NCBI RefSeq assembly: GCF_021391395.1
Contig: NZ_CP090059.1
Coordinates: forward strand, 2,651,001 to 2,715,000
Reading direction: 5' to 3'
Source of the DNA: Sphingomonas cannabina
GTDB lineage: Bacteria; Pseudomonadota; Alphaproteobacteria; Sphingomonadales; Sphingomonadaceae
Length of the DNA: 64,000 nucleotides
A program made the translations under genes and the position numbers. Positions 18,790 through 28,871 of this stretch are shown here, one piece after another. Position 1 is the stretch's first letter, and each line of letters opens with the position of its first letter. The notes under the pieces were generated by a model that was not told the origin of the DNA, made no database searches, and saw nothing but the letters and a program-made list of their open reading frames with translations.

Positions 18790-19607
18790 CCCTTTCCCAT
18801 GGAGCGGCGACCCGCCTCTCCGCCGCCTTCGCCAAGGGCTGTCCCGCGCTCGTGACCTTCGTCACCGCCGGTGATCCCTCTCCCGCCGCCACCCCGGCGA
18901 TCCTCGACGCGCTGGTCGAGGGCGGTGCCGACGTGATCGAGCTGGGGATGCCCTTCACCGATCCGATGGCCGACGGCCCGGCGATCCAGGCGGCGAACCT
19001 GCGCAGCCTCGCGGCGGGCACCACCACCGCCGACATCCTCGCGCTCGCCAAAGGCTTCCGCGAGCGGCACCCGGACACGCCGCTGGTGCTGATGGGTTAC
19101 GCCAACCCGATGCTCCGCCGCGGCGCCGAATGGTTCGCCGACGCCTGCGCGGCGGCCGGCGTCGACGGCGTGATCTGCGTCGACGTGCCCCCCGAGGAGG
19201 ACGATGCGCTCGGCCCCGCGCTCCGGGCGAAGGACGTCGCGCTGATCCGCCTCGCCACGCCGACCACCGACGCCGCGCGTCTGCCCGCGGTGCTGGGCGA
19301 CGCCGGCGGCTTCCTCTACTACGTCTCGGTCGCGGGCATCACCGGTCTCCAGCAGGCCGCGCAAGCCTCGATCGCCGAGGCGGTCGGCCGGCTCAAGTCC
19401 GCCACCGACCTGCCCGTTGCAGTCGGTTTCGGCATCCGCACGCCCGAACAGGCGGCCGCAGTGGCCGCGGTGGCGGACGGCGTCGTCGTCGGCTCGGCGA
19501 TCGTCGATCTCGTCGCCAAGCACGGCGCAGATGCATCCGGCCCGGTCCGCGATTATATCGCGTCGCTCGCGGCCGCGATCCGCGCCGCAAGGAAGGAACC
19601 CGCATGA
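18786..19607 (+). CDS. trpA: Tryptophan synthase alpha chain
   Basis: The 273-aa TIM barrel splits indole-3-glycerol phosphate. Catalytic Glu52 and Asp59 lie in [16 protein letters not shown], and the phosphate site in [10 protein letters not shown] and [10 protein letters not shown] is present. Its start overlaps the trpB stop and its own stop overlaps the accD start, so trpB, trpA and accD are translationally linked. Confidence 0.98.
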
Positions 19608-20464
19608 GCTGGCTCAGCCGCGTCCGCAACGCCATTTCCGCCGTCGTCACCCGCGGCGCGCAGACCACCGACAACCTCTGGCACAAGTGCAAGGGCTGCG
19701 GTCAGATGGTGTTCGTCAAGGAGCTGGAGGAGAACCTCTACGTCTGCCCGCATTGCGAGCATCACGAGCGCATCGGGCCGCAGCTGCGTTTCCAATATCA
19801 TTTCGACGAGGGAAGCTGGCAGGTGCTGCCCAGCCCCAAAGTCGCGGAGGATCCGCTCCGCTTCCGCGATTCGAAGCGCTACACCGACCGTCTCAAGGCC
19901 GCGCGGGCAGCGACCAACGAGCAGGACGCCTTCGTCAACGCGCTCGGCATGATCGACGGCCGCAAGGCGGTGATCGGCGTGCAGGATTTCGCCTTCATGG
20001 GCGGGTCGATGGGCCAGGCGGTGGGCGAGGCCTTCGTCGCCGGCTGCGAGGCCGCGATCGCGAACGATGCCCCCTTCATCGTCTTCACCGCCTCGGGCGG
20101 CGCGCGCATGCAGGAGGGCATCCTCAGCCTCATGCAGATGCCGCGCTCGACCGTCGCCATCGAGATGCTGCACGACGCAGGCCTGCCCTACATCGTCGTG
20201 CTGACCGACCCGACCTCGGGCGGCGTGATGGCCGCCTATGCGATGCTCGGCGACGTCCAGATCGCCGAGCCCAAGGCGACGCTCGCCTTCACCGGCCGCC
20301 GCGTGATCGAGAACACCATCCGCGAGAAGCTGCCCGACGATTTCCAGACGTCGGAATATTATCTCGACCATGGCCTCATCGACATGGTCGTGGCGCGCAA
20401 GGAGCTTAAGGCGTCTCTCGCGCGGTTGGTCGGTTATCTCAGCGCGGAGCGGAAAGCGGCATGA
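19604..20464 (+). CDS. accD: Acetyl-CoA carboxylase carboxyltransferase beta subunit
   Basis: The 286-aa protein has the AccD zinc ribbon with Cys29, Cys32, Cys48 and Cys51 (CKGC...CPHC) and the crotonase-like carboxyltransferase domain ([34 protein letters not shown]). With AccA it makes malonyl-CoA for fatty acid synthesis. It overlaps the trpA stop by 4 nt. The following 128 nt are repeat DNA before folC. Confidence 0.97.
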   Translation: MSWLSRVRNAISAVVTRGAQTTDNLWHKCKGCGQMVFVKELEENLYVCPHCEHHERIGPQLRFQYHFDEGSWQVLPSPKVAEDPLRFRDSKRYTDRLKAARAATNEQDAFVNALGMIDGRKAVIGVQDFAFMGGSMGQAVGEAFVAGCEAAIANDAPFIVFTASGGARMQEGILSLMQMPRSTVAIEMLHDAGLPYIVVLTDPTSGGVMAAYAMLGDVQIAEPKATLAFTGRRVIENTIREKLPDDFQTSEYYLDHGLIDMVVARKELKASLARLVGYLSAERKAA

Positions 20465-20475
20465 ACAATCAAAAG

Positions 20476-20582
20476 CCCTCTCCCCTTTGGGGAGAGGGTT
20501 GGGAGAGGGGAAGGTGTCTCACCGAGACCGCCTGCCTGTCGCACTGCCCCTCTCCCCGGCCCTCTCCCCGGCGGGGAGAGGG
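20476..20582. repeat. Pair of CCCTCTCC/GGAGAGGG palindromes
   Basis: Palindromes at 20476-20498 (CCCTCTCCCC-TTT-GGGGAGAGGG) and 20560-20582 (CCCTCTCCCC-GGC-GGGGAGAGGG) bracket further partial copies. They belong to the family seen at 1295 and 2515. The region separates accD from folC; the last arm lies 11 nt before the folC start codon and could affect ribosome access. Confidence 0.7.
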
Positions 20583-20592
20583 AGTTAGATAG

Positions 20593-21885
20593 ATGGATTT
20601 CGCCGTCTCCACAGACCCCGCCGTCCAGGCTCAGCTCGATCGCCTGTGGGCATTGTCCCCCGGCGCCGACATCCTCGGCCTTTCCCGCGTCACGGAGCTG
20701 CTCGCGCGCCTCGGCGACCCGCATTTCGCGCTGCCGCCGGTGTTCCATGTCGCCGGCACCAACGGCAAGGGCTCGACCTGCGCCTTCCTCCGCGCCGCGC
20801 TGGAGGCGGACGATAAGCTGGTCCACGTCTACACCTCGCCCCATCTCGTCCGCTTCAACGAGCGCATCCGCCTTGCCGGCAAGCTGATCGACGACGCCGC
20901 GCTCGCCGCGCTGCTCGAACGCGTGCTCGACCATGCCGAAGGGATCGGCGCGAGCTTCTTCGAGGTCACCACCGCCGCCGCCTTCCTCGCCTTCGCCGAG
21001 ACTCCGGCCGACGCCTGCGTGATCGAGGTGGGCCTCGGCGGCCGGCTCGATGCCACCAACGTCATCGCCGACCCGGCCGTCTGCGGCATCGCCCAACTCG
21101 GTATCGATCACCAGGCCTTTCTCGGCGACACGATCGAGAGCATCGCCTATGAAAAGGCCGGCATCGGCAAGCCGGGCCGTCCGCTGGTGATCCACTCCCA
21201 GAGCTTCAATATCCGTGCCGCGATCGCGCACGGCGCCGGCGAGGCGAAGATCGTTGCCGAAGGGGAAGACTGGTCGTTCCGCATCGAGGATGACGCCAGC
21301 CTCTCGATCCAGGACGGCCGCGGCAGTATCCGCACGCCAGGCCCTGCGCTGATCGGCACGCACCAGCACGCCAATCTGGCCCTCGCGATCGAGATGATCC
21401 GCAACCAGGATCGCGTGCCCGTCGCGGAGGAATCGCTGCGCGCCGCCCCGCTCGCCGCGCGCTGGCCAGCGCGGATGCAGCGCCTTGCCGACGGTCCGCT
21501 CACCCGCCGGGCGAAGGGCCCGGTCTGGCTCGACGGCGGCCATAATCCCGCCGCCGCCGACGCGGTTGCCGCGGCGCTCGCCGACCAGCTCGGCGACGGC
21601 CAGGTCCACCTGATCCTCGGCATGCTCGTCAACAAGGACGCCGCCGGCCTGCTCGCCCCCTTCGCGCCGCTGGTCGCCTCGCTGACGGCGGTGCCGGTTC
21701 CTGGCCACGAACATCATGCGCCGGAGGTCCTCGCCGAACTCGCCGGCGAGTTCGGCATTCCTGCCGATACCGCGCCGGACGTCCCCGCCGCACTCGATGC
21801 GGCGCCCGCCGGCACCACGCTGATCCTCGGCTCGCTCTATCTCGCCGGCATCGTTCTGGCACTCAACGACGAGCCGCCCATGTGA
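20593..21885 (+). CDS. folC: Bifunctional folylpolyglutamate/dihydrofolate synthase
   Basis: The 430-aa Mur-ligase-fold enzyme adds glutamate to folates. The ATP loop GTNGKGST is at residues 55-62, followed by YTSPHLVRFNERIR, EVGLGGRLDATNV, the carbamylated-lysine region YEKAGIGKPG, and WLDGGHNPAAADA in the C domain. GGGAG lies 9-13 nt before the ATG and is part of the repeat arm. Its place after accD is typical of sphingomonads and many other proteobacteria. Confidence 0.96.
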   Translation: MDFAVSTDPAVQAQLDRLWALSPGADILGLSRVTELLARLGDPHFALPPVFHVAGTNGKGSTCAFLRAALEADDKLVHVYTSPHLVRFNERIRLAGKLIDDAALAALLERVLDHAEGIGASFFEVTTAAAFLAFAETPADACVIEVGLGGRLDATNVIADPAVCGIAQLGIDHQAFLGDTIESIAYEKAGIGKPGRPLVIHSQSFNIRAAIAHGAGEAKIVAEGEDWSFRIEDDASLSIQDGRGSIRTPGPALIGTHQHANLALAIEMIRNQDRVPVAEESLRAAPLAARWPARMQRLADGPLTRRAKGPVWLDGGHNPAAADAVAAALADQLGDGQVHLILGMLVNKDAAGLLAPFAPLVASLTAVPVPGHEHHAPEVLAELAGEFGIPADTAPDVPAALDAAPAGTTLILGSLYLAGIVLALNDEPPM

Positions 21886-21893
21886 CCCGTTTA

Positions 21894-21912
21894 ATTGCGA
21901 TTGACTTGCAAT
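21894..21912. promoter_or_regulatory. Fur/iron-box-like dyad
   Basis: A 19-nt imperfect palindrome (ATTGCGATTGACTTGCAAT) has perfect 5-bp ends and matches 7 of 9 half-site positions. It resembles alphaproteobacterial Fur/Mur boxes of the TTGCnn...nnGCAA kind. It lies 47 nt upstream of the ATG of the next gene, where an operator would sit. Confidence 0.45.
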
Positions 21913-21958
21913 AGCAGACAAGAGACATTGGATCGGCGCCATCAGCGGAGCCGATTCC

Positions 21959-22387
21959 ATGACGACCACCCAATCCTTCCAAGCGTTGTTCCAGCCGCTC
22001 CCGCCCGATGATCCCGCCGCGCGGCTGATCCTGTTCGGCTTTCGCCAGATGGGCGCGCGCGGGCTGGACGACGCCTGCGTCGCGCACAGCTTCATGACCG
22101 CGTTCGGCAAGGATTTCCGCCGCCCGCTCGTTCTGCTGCGCACGCTGATGATGGAGCTGTCGTCCGCCACGACCGGACCGATCCAGATCGCTCCCTGGTG
22201 CTGTGCCCGGCTGACTCCGGCCGAAGCGGGCATCCTCAGCGTGCTGCAGACCTGCCTCACCAATGAGCGCGCTGCAGGCCTGCTGCTCGCCGATCTGCTC
22301 GGCACGCGCGATGCGGCCGGCCCGCTCGCCACCGCGACGGCCCTTGCGATCGCCTTCGCCGATTTGGGCCTGCCGCTCGGAGGCTAG
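21959..22387 (+). CDS. Hypothetical protein, 142 aa, possibly iron-regulated
   Basis: The 142-aa protein is helical, without signal peptide or clear membrane span. Features are the N-terminal LILFGFRQMGARGLDDA, a double cysteine in IAPWCCARLTPAEAG, and a hydrophobic alanine-rich C terminus. I do not firmly recognise the family; it may be a small alphaproteobacterial DUF. It stands alone between folC and repeat DNA. A Fur-like dyad 47 nt upstream hints at iron control. Confidence 0.7.
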   Translation: MTTTQSFQALFQPLPPDDPAARLILFGFRQMGARGLDDACVAHSFMTAFGKDFRRPLVLLRTLMMELSSATTGPIQIAPWCCARLTPAEAGILSVLQTCLTNERAAGLLLADLLGTRDAAGPLATATALAIAFADLGLPLGG

Positions 22388-22415
22388 GATCGGTCCTGAG
22401 AAACGAACCCGTGCT

Positions 22416-22459
22416 CCTGCGAAGGCGGCGCTTACGGCCTGGGTGTCTGTCTTCGCAGG
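22416..22459. repeat. CCTGCGAAG/CTTCGCAGG inverted repeat
   Basis: Arms at 22416-22424 and 22451-22459 are exact complements separated by 26 nt. It lies 29 nt past the stop of the 142-aa gene, so it may act as a terminator. It looks like a dispersed intergenic repeat. Confidence 0.55.
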
Positions 22460-22580
22460 GGCATTGGACATCTTGCAATGTAGGATTTCGCCTGCTGAGC
22501 TCGCCCGGTCCTAGCCGCGCGAGCGCCGGTCCGCTCTTTGATCCCGTCGATCTCATCCATGTCGCGCCCCTGCCGCGTCC

Positions 22581-22646
22581 GTGTCGCGTCGCCGTAGCGC
22601 CTGTGCCGCGTTGCCGTAGCGTCCCTGACGCGCCGCCGTCGCGTCC
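22581..22646. repeat. Three imperfect 22-bp tandem repeats
   Basis: Units at 22581-22602, 22603-22624 and 22625-22646 share the pattern GYGyCGCGTyGCCGTAGCGyCC, with partial copies on both sides. Units 1 and 2 differ at four positions. The 22-bp period is about two helical turns and is not a multiple of three, so it is not coding repeat DNA. Confidence 0.6.
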
Positions 22647-22850
22647 GTGCAGCGTTCAAGGCGGACCGGCTCGCAGCCACACGACCTGAGTCAACTTAGT
22701 CAACATTTTCGGATGCCCGATACCGGAAGACGCCATCCGGACGGGGGCCGCTTTACCTATGACTTTCGTGACCTTCGACGGTTTTCCGCGGGTTTCCGGC
22801 TCCTGTCCTGAGGCCCTCGTGCACGCGGCGAGACGCGCTTCGACAGAGGA

Positions 22851-24236
22851 TCACGCCGGCGCCCCCTCTCGCGCTTCGCCGGCGCTTTCGCGGGATGCGG
22901 GCGGCGGCTCGGCCTCGACCTGGCGAATGCTGTCGACCACGAAGCCGCGCTTCCACAGGAGCCACAGCAGCACCATGCCGGGCACCGCCACCAGCGTGGT
23001 CATGATCCAGAAGCCCACCCAGCCGAGCGTATCGGCGGCATAGCCGGCCGGCGTCGACAGCCACGTCCGCCCTACGGATGCGAACGAGGACAGCAGCGCG
23101 AACTGCGTGGCGGTATAGGCGAGGTTCGACAGCCCCGACAGGTAGGTCACGAATACCGCGAGCCCCATGCCGCTCGTCACCTGCTCCGTCGCGACCGCGA
23201 TGGTAAGCCAGGTGGTCGAATGCCCTTGAGATGCCAGGATCGCAAAGGTCAGGTTGCTCAGCATCATGAGTACGCCGGACGCAAACAGGGCACGCCCCAT
23301 GCCGAGCCGGGCCATAAACGGTGGCGCCAGCGCGACACCCACGATCAGCCCCCAGAAGCCGACGAGCTTGTTGATCGCCACGAACTCGGTGTCGGTGAAG
23401 CCGAGCTCGACGATCATCGGGTTCAGCATCGCCTGCCCCATCGCATCACCGAGCTTGTAGATCAGCACGAACAGCAGGATCAGCACGGCGCCGCGGCGGG
23501 CGAAGAATTCGCGGAACGGGCCGACGATGGTCTCTTCCAGCCACCGGGCGAAGGATCGGCGCGACTCGGCCTCGACCGCGCGTTCATGCAGCCCCGGTCC
23601 AGCCCAAAGCGCAGCTAGAAGCCCCGGAATCACGCAAAGGCCGGTCAATCCATAAGCCATCGCCCAACCGAGCCCCAGGCCCTCGGGCGAGGCGATCGCG
23701 ATCGTCCCCACCCCCGCGAAGAACGCGCCGAGGCGATAGCCGAACTGGTTGTTGGCGGTGCCGTAGGGAAGCTCCTCGTCCGAAAGGATCTCGATGCGAT
23801 AGGCATCGATGACGATGTCCTGGGTCGCCCCAAGGAAGGCGGTGACGATCGCCCAGAAGGCGAACACGCCGAGATGCTTTTCAGGCGCGCTCGCTCCCAG
23901 CATCCAGACGGCGCCGAACAGCAGCGCCATGATCAGGAACAGCCAGGCGCGCCGCTGCCCGAACAGCGCCGAGAGAAGCGGCAGGCGCACACGGTCGATG
24001 AGCGGCGCCCATAGGAACTTGAGCGTGTAGGGTGTCGTCAGGCCGACGGCGAAGCCGATCGTCTTCTTGTCGATGCCGACCTTCGCCAGCCAGAAGGTCA
24101 TCGTGCCGAGCAGCAGCGCCAGCGGGAACCCGCTCGTTATGCCCAGCAGCAAGGCCGCGATCGGCCGGGGACGAACATAGGGCGCAATCGCCGTCAGCCA
24201 CCCGCCTTCCGCACTTCCGTCGACCCGTGCCGCCAT
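22851..24236 (-). CDS. AmpG-like MFS permease (muropeptide or peptide uptake)
   Basis: The 461-aa protein has 12 or so membrane segments. AmpG-type features include [12 protein letters not shown] after the third segment, [32 protein letters not shown] and [21 protein letters not shown]. AmpG imports anhydromuropeptides during cell-wall recycling; related proteins move other compounds. GGGGAG lies just before the ATG at 24236. It is divergent from the Rieske gene with 58 nt between. It carries an extra charged C-terminal tail of about 25 residues. Confidence 0.82.
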   Translation of the reverse strand: MAARVDGSAEGGWLTAIAPYVRPRPIAALLLGITSGFPLALLLGTMTFWLAKVGIDKKTIGFAVGLTTPYTLKFLWAPLIDRVRLPLLSALFGQRRAWLFLIMALLFGAVWMLGASAPEKHLGVFAFWAIVTAFLGATQDIVIDAYRIEILSDEELPYGTANNQFGYRLGAFFAGVGTIAIASPEGLGLGWAMAYGLTGLCVIPGLLAALWAGPGLHERAVEAESRRSFARWLEETIVGPFREFFARRGAVLILLFVLIYKLGDAMGQAMLNPMIVELGFTDTEFVAINKLVGFWGLIVGVALAPPFMARLGMGRALFASGVLMMLSNLTFAILASQGHSTTWLTIAVATEQVTSGMGLAVFVTYLSGLSNLAYTATQFALLSSFASVGRTWLSTPAGYAADTLGWVGFWIMTTLVAVPGMVLLWLLWKRGFVVDSIRQVEAEPPPASRESAGEAREGAPA

Positions 24237-24294
24237 CCACTTGCTCCCCACCCGTAACCGTACGACACTAACGCAAAAGATCGGGAGAGGAAGG

Positions 24295-25422
24295 ATGAAC
24301 GCGCCCACCAGCGGCCAGCTCGCGCTCGCCGCCCGTCTCGCTGAAGGCGGCAGCCGCGCCGCCGATGCGATCAGCTACGTCGAGGCGAGCGTCTATACCT
24401 CGCCGGAAGTGTTCGCCGCGGAGCGCGCACGCATTTTCGCCCGCGTGCCACTGGTGATCGCGCCTTCGGTCCTGCTGCCCGACCGCAACATGGCCGTACC
24501 GCATGACGGCCTCGGCAAGCCGCTGCTCGTCACCCGCGACGGCAACGGCGAGGCGCACGTCTTCCTCAACGTCTGCCGCCATCGCGGCACGAGACTAGTG
24601 GAGGGACAGGAGTGCGTGAAGGCGCCACGCCTCGTCTGTCCCTATCACGCCTGGACCTACGCCACCGACGGCCGCCTGGTCGGCGTACCGCGGCCTGAGA
24701 CCTTCCCCGGACTCGACAAGGCCGAATATGGATTGAGACGCCTGCCGACCTACGAAGGCGGTGGCCTGATCTGGTTTTCCTTCGCCGACGACGCGGACTT
24801 TGCCGAACCGCGCGCGCTCGCGCAGGATTTCGAGGCATTCGACCTTGCCGGCCAGCACCTGTTCCGCCGCCGCACCCATGACGTCGCCGCCAACTGGAAG
24901 CTGATCATGGACGCGTTCCTGGAGAGCTACCACGTCGCCCGTCTCCATTCGGAGACGATCGGCAAGTTCTTCAAGGACGGCGTCTCCACTGCCGACACGA
25001 TCGGGCCGCACCAGCGCTCCGCGGTCGGCCGCGATGCCGACGAGGCAACGCTCTCTTCCCGCGACTGGGCGGAGCTGCGCCGCGCGATCACCTTCACCTA
25101 CCAGATGTTCCCGGGCGCGGTGCTCGTCGCCAGCCCGGACTACATCAACCTCATGGTGCTGATGCCGCAGTCCGAAGGCCGCGTGCTGGTCGAGGATTTC
25201 ATGCTGATCCCCGAAGCCCCCGTCACGGATCAGGCCCGCGATCATTGGGAGCGGAGCTGGGCGTTGCTCGACGGCCGCGTGTTCGGCGCAGAGGATTTCC
25301 GTGCGGCCGAGCTCGGTCAGCAGGGCCTCGCCTCGGGCGCGGTCGAGCGGATCACGCTGGGCGGTCTCGAACGCGGCATCCGCATCTTCCACGATGCGGT
25401 CGAGACGCGGCTGCGGGCCTAA
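24295..25422 (+). CDS. Rieske-type ring-hydroxylating oxygenase, alpha-subunit-like
   Basis: The 375-aa protein has a Rieske [2Fe-2S] domain with Cys94-x-His96 and Cys115-x2-His118 ([21 protein letters not shown]). The catalytic domain has the mononuclear-iron motif [13 protein letters not shown]. It should insert oxygen into an aromatic or other substrate using electrons from a separate reductase, which is not present in the window. GAGAGGAAGG precedes the ATG at 24295. It is divergent from the AmpG-like gene and converges on a TonB receptor. Substrate unknown. Confidence 0.88.
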   Translation: MNAPTSGQLALAARLAEGGSRAADAISYVEASVYTSPEVFAAERARIFARVPLVIAPSVLLPDRNMAVPHDGLGKPLLVTRDGNGEAHVFLNVCRHRGTRLVEGQECVKAPRLVCPYHAWTYATDGRLVGVPRPETFPGLDKAEYGLRRLPTYEGGGLIWFSFADDADFAEPRALAQDFEAFDLAGQHLFRRRTHDVAANWKLIMDAFLESYHVARLHSETIGKFFKDGVSTADTIGPHQRSAVGRDADEATLSSRDWAELRRAITFTYQMFPGAVLVASPDYINLMVLMPQSEGRVLVEDFMLIPEAPVTDQARDHWERSWALLDGRVFGAEDFRAAELGQQGLASGAVERITLGGLERGIRIFHDAVETRLRA

Positions 25423-25437
25423 AGGCGCAAGAGCCGG

Positions 25438-28038
25438 TCAGAATCGCTTGCGGATGCCCAGCCGGATGGTGCGGCCGAGAGGATCTATCTCGGCTCGGCT
25501 GAAACCGGGAGGGACACTTCCGTCGCTCAGCGTGACGCGCCGATAGCTGTCGAAGAGATTCTGAACGTCCAGCGTGATGCGCAGATTTGAGAGCAGCGAG
25601 TCCTTGCGCGCCTGCCCCAGGAGACGTTCAGGCTCGACGAACATTCCCAGATTGAACTGCGTCATCGTCGGATAACGGAAATCGAGCTGTCCGCTCGACG
25701 ATGCGGCACCGCGGACATAGGCGGCGCTTTGCCAGCTTCCGCTCAGAGTCGCGCCGATGCCGCGCTTGCCCGCAACCATCTGGATCGAGACAGTGTGCCG
25801 CGGTTGCGCGCCATCGCCGCCCAGCCGGTCGAACACGGGAAGCCCCGGCCGGATCAGCAGCTCGCTTCGCAGCTGCCAACGATGGTTGAGCGAGAAGGTC
25901 AGCTGGATCGGGTCCGCTATCCTGGCCGGCAGCGTGCCCGTTCCGGGGCGCCCGCCGTTCGCCCGGCCCTTTGTCGACAGGCGCAGCACGAGCGATGTGG
26001 TGAGCTGCTCGCTCAGGTCCCGTATTATGTTGATCGGGCGCGCGTCGATGGCGACGAGCCGGCCCGATGCATCGCGCGTGACCCGCTCCGGGAATACGGC
26101 CTCGACCGCCGGCGTAAATGTCGGGAATGAAGCGACGCCGCCATCGGCGACCTGCCGCTGATACCCCAGGTTGATCGTCGCGACCTGGCTGCCGAACGGG
26201 CGCAACATGCCGTTGAACGAAAGGTTGCGGCGGCTTCCACGCTGAAGGTCCGGATTGCCTCCCGTGATCAGGACCGGATCGGCGACCTCCTGACGAACGA
26301 AATCATAGATCTGGGTGACGGTCTCGACCCGCGGTCCGTCGAGCAGATCGACGCTCGGGGCCATTTCCTCGTAGCTGAACGACCCGCGGAGCTGGAGAAT
26401 GGGGAATGGCGACCAGATCAACCTTCCCGTGAATTGCGGCTGCGGCCTGACGTTCGTACCCGTCTCGACGCTGCCGGACAGTTCGGCCGAAAGGTCCCCC
26501 AGCGGTGCGAGCACGCCGGTGCTTCGGCTGGCGATCGGAATGCTGATCAGCTCCTGAATGTTGAGCCGATCGCGCTGCGCAGCATTGCGTGAAGTCATGC
26601 CGGTGGCATCGTCGATGCGGCTGTTCACCGCATTGCTGCGGCTCGCGACCGCCGAGAAATTGGAGCTCACCTGTCCGGCCGGAAGCGAGAAAATCGCCTT
26701 CGAAACATTGAGCTGCACATTCAGGCTCTCGCTCCTCGAACGGTTCCGGTCGATGAGCAGACGGTCCTTTTGCCAAGGTCCATAGGGGTCGAACGAAGGA
26801 TCGTTCCCGTCGATCAGATCCTGAATTTCGGCGCCATCGATTCCGCGCTCGAAAATGCCGTTGGATCGGCTGCGCATATAGTTGGCGATGACGGTGGTCT
26901 GCCAGTCGCCGATCGCCCCGGAAAGCGACAACGACATCCCCAGCGTCTGGGTCCGCTGCGTGTTGCGTAGCGCCCGCGCGCCTTCGAGGCCGCGTACGAG
27001 CACGACATCATCGGCGAAGGGAGACCAGGGACTGCCCGCCGGCAATGTGACCGCAGTCGTCGCGAGCCCATGAAGCTGCGCGCTGTTGCCGGTGGTCGCA
27101 TTGATGTTGAGCGAGCCCGAAAACGATCCCAATGGCCGCGTGACGCCGGCGTTGAACGACAATGAGCGCGTCGATGGCAGCAGGGTTTCATAGTCGTTCG
27201 GGTCGCCCCACCGGACCGCATCCGCAGTCGCGGCGAAATCGCCCAGCACGGGCGGCTGGAACACGGCGCTTGGCGGAATGCCTGCGATGGTGACCGGCCG
27301 CCCCGTCAGCTGGCTGAGCTCGGGATCGATCTCACCTCCGTTCACGCCTTCGATGTGACCGGCGAGATCGACCGGCGTACGACGTGGGGACCGCCGTTCG
27401 CTCTTGAGCAGACTGCTGTCGCGCGAGACCTGTGCCTGCGCATTCCACTGCGTCTGCCCATCAATCACCACCCGCCCGACCGACAATCGTTCGCTGTCGC
27501 GCCCGCCGGCCGTCGGCAAAGTCACGCCTGTTTCGGCGTGCCAGCTGACGAATTGTTTCTTGAGCACCAGGTTCACGACACGCTGGTCGGACGGATAGCC
27601 GTATCGCGCAGCGGCCTCGGGGGGCAGGATCGCGAGACGGGCGAGCGCTTCCGGAGGAAAGCCTGCGATGCCGGCCGCCGTGCCGATCCGCTTCCCGTTC
27701 ACGAGAAGGACCGGCTGCTGGTCGTTGATCAGGGGTTTGATGTTCTGGATCAGCTCGCCGATGCTGTCGGCGCCGTAGATTTCGATGTCGCTTTCGCTCA
27801 ACTCGGTTTCCGGTGCGACGCTCGCGTCGCCATAGCGGGCGGTCACCACGATATCGTCCGCCGCGCCGGAGACGGTAGCGGATTGCCCCCTTCCCTGCGC
27901 CTGATCCGCGGAATCCGGAGCTGCGCCGGTTTGCAACGTCGTTTGCGCACAAGCACGATCAACGACGACGGTTAGAATCACCAGTCCAGCCAAATGAGCC
28001 CAACTCACCGTTGCGCGCCAATCGGTCGTCGCGACCAT
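25438..28038 (-). CDS. TonB-dependent outer-membrane receptor
   Basis: The 866-aa protein has a signal peptide ending near RACAQ, a TonB-box-like DDIVVTARYGD, a plug domain (VLLVNGKRIGTAAGIAGFPP, RYGYPSDQRVVNLVLKK), and a barrel ending in RLGIRKRF with terminal Phe as needed for outer-membrane insertion. Energy-coupled uptake of a siderophore or other large substrate is expected. ATG 28038 is preferred; GAAGGG lies 12-17 nt upstream. A TTG 12 codons earlier is possible. It converges on the Rieske gene, and the gene upstream is separated by a terminator. Confidence 0.85.
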   Translation of the reverse strand: MVATTDWRATVSWAHLAGLVILTVVVDRACAQTTLQTGAAPDSADQAQGRGQSATVSGAADDIVVTARYGDASVAPETELSESDIEIYGADSIGELIQNIKPLINDQQPVLLVNGKRIGTAAGIAGFPPEALARLAILPPEAAARYGYPSDQRVVNLVLKKQFVSWHAETGVTLPTAGGRDSERLSVGRVVIDGQTQWNAQAQVSRDSSLLKSERRSPRRTPVDLAGHIEGVNGGEIDPELSQLTGRPVTIAGIPPSAVFQPPVLGDFAATADAVRWGDPNDYETLLPSTRSLSFNAGVTRPLGSFSGSLNINATTGNSAQLHGLATTAVTLPAGSPWSPFADDVVLVRGLEGARALRNTQRTQTLGMSLSLSGAIGDWQTTVIANYMRSRSNGIFERGIDGAEIQDLIDGNDPSFDPYGPWQKDRLLIDRNRSRSESLNVQLNVSKAIFSLPAGQVSSNFSAVASRSNAVNSRIDDATGMTSRNAAQRDRLNIQELISIPIASRSTGVLAPLGDLSAELSGSVETGTNVRPQPQFTGRLIWSPFPILQLRGSFSYEEMAPSVDLLDGPRVETVTQIYDFVRQEVADPVLITGGNPDLQRGSRRNLSFNGMLRPFGSQVATINLGYQRQVADGGVASFPTFTPAVEAVFPERVTRDASGRLVAIDARPINIIRDLSEQLTTSLVLRLSTKGRANGGRPGTGTLPARIADPIQLTFSLNHRWQLRSELLIRPGLPVFDRLGGDGAQPRHTVSIQMVAGKRGIGATLSGSWQSAAYVRGAASSSGQLDFRYPTMTQFNLGMFVEPERLLGQARKDSLLSNLRITLDVQNLFDSYRRVTLSDGSVPPGFSRAEIDPLGRTIRLGIRKRF

Positions 28039-28208
28039 CGCGCGATCTGTGCCCTTCGATCGGCACACGGCCAATGTCGACCGGTCGACAGGTTAGACGA
28101 ATGATACTCGGTCACTTCGAGCATAAGGCTCGCATTTCTCTAACCAATTGCGACGACGGCAAGGCTGTTGTCGCAATGTCCTTAGATCAGCACTTTCAAC
28201 CGGCTCCG

Positions 28209-28240
28209 TTGAAAAATTTGGGCGCCCAATGGGCGCCCAA
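28209..28240 (-). terminator. Intrinsic terminator of the 166-aa secreted-protein gene
   Basis: On the minus strand a perfect 11-bp stem (TTGGGCGCCCA with its complement, 28218-28240, loop of one base) is followed at once by AAATTTTTC. It lies 46 nt past the stop at 28287. This is a textbook rho-independent terminator and separates this gene from the TonB receptor gene downstream. Confidence 0.8.
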
Positions 28241-28286
28241 GTCACGGGGAGTACCGTTGCAAAATCCAGTCTGTCGCGGAAGCCTA

Positions 28287-28787
28287 TCAGGGATCGACGA
28301 CGCTTCCGTTCGACGGCGAGATCAGATGGACATCGCCGATCACCGTGCATGGTGCCGAGCCGCCGCCACCCGGCAGGGACGCATTGACCGACAGGACCTT
28401 GGTCCCATTGTTCCATATGCCGCCGATAGTTCCGGAGCATCCGCCTGGCGTGATCGTGGAAACATCGACGTTGCTGATCGACAGCGTGCTGCTCGCACCG
28501 TCGAAAGTGACCGGATACGGCGTGTTGTTGAAGGTAATGGTGCTGCACAGACCGAACGTCCCGCCGGAAAGGCTGGGCGTGGCGGTGGCGCTGTGTCCAT
28601 CCGGTGCGACAGTCACCTCGAGCGTGAGATCGCAAGTCAATGCGATGCCCTTGTTCACGTTCACCGTCCCCTGCAGGATCCAGGGGCTGGGATAGGCCGT
28701 GCCATCCGGGCTGTAGGTGTCGGCATAAGCAGCCTGCGCGCCCAACAGCGCCAGCGGGCTCATGCACAATGCCACGATCTTCTTCAT
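28287..28787 (-). CDS. Secreted protein with four cysteines (possibly PraB-like)
   Basis: The 166-aa protein has a signal peptide (MKKIVALCMSPLALLGAQAAYA) and a mature beta-rich, Gly/Ser/Thr-rich domain with four cysteines in LTCDLTLEV, GLCSTI, GGCSGTIGG and APCTVIG, which could pair as two disulfides. Short secreted proteins of this style include the alkane-oxidation activator PraB; I only suspect that family. GGAGAGG lies before the ATG. The gene follows a large TonB receptor on the same strand, and its upstream region carries a dyad related to two upstream of that receptor. Confidence 0.7.
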   Translation of the reverse strand: MKKIVALCMSPLALLGAQAAYADTYSPDGTAYPSPWILQGTVNVNKGIALTCDLTLEVTVAPDGHSATATPSLSGGTFGLCSTITFNNTPYPVTFDGASSTLSISNVDVSTITPGGCSGTIGGIWNNGTKVLSVNASLPGGGGSAPCTVIGDVHLISPSNGSVVDP

Positions 28788-28871
28788 GGTTTCCTCTCCT
28801 AAATACCATAGGTTATTATTGGAGAACGCCCCTGCACTAATAGGGCAAATACAAAATCATTGAAATTTACA

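Larger units (their letters stand above)
22388..22850. other. Intergenic region with small repeats
   Basis: This 463-nt gap between convergent genes holds the CCTGCGAAG inverted repeat (22416-22459), the 22-bp tandem repeats (22581-22646) and a direct repeat AGTCAAC at 22689-22695 and 22698-22704. Short ORFs are present on both strands, but none has a good start or a family match, so I call no gene. Confidence 0.6.

Noticed and set aside
22432..22680. 82-codon minus-strand ORF over the tandem repeats
   Set aside because: Its arginine-rich content comes from the 22-bp repeats, whose period is not a multiple of three.
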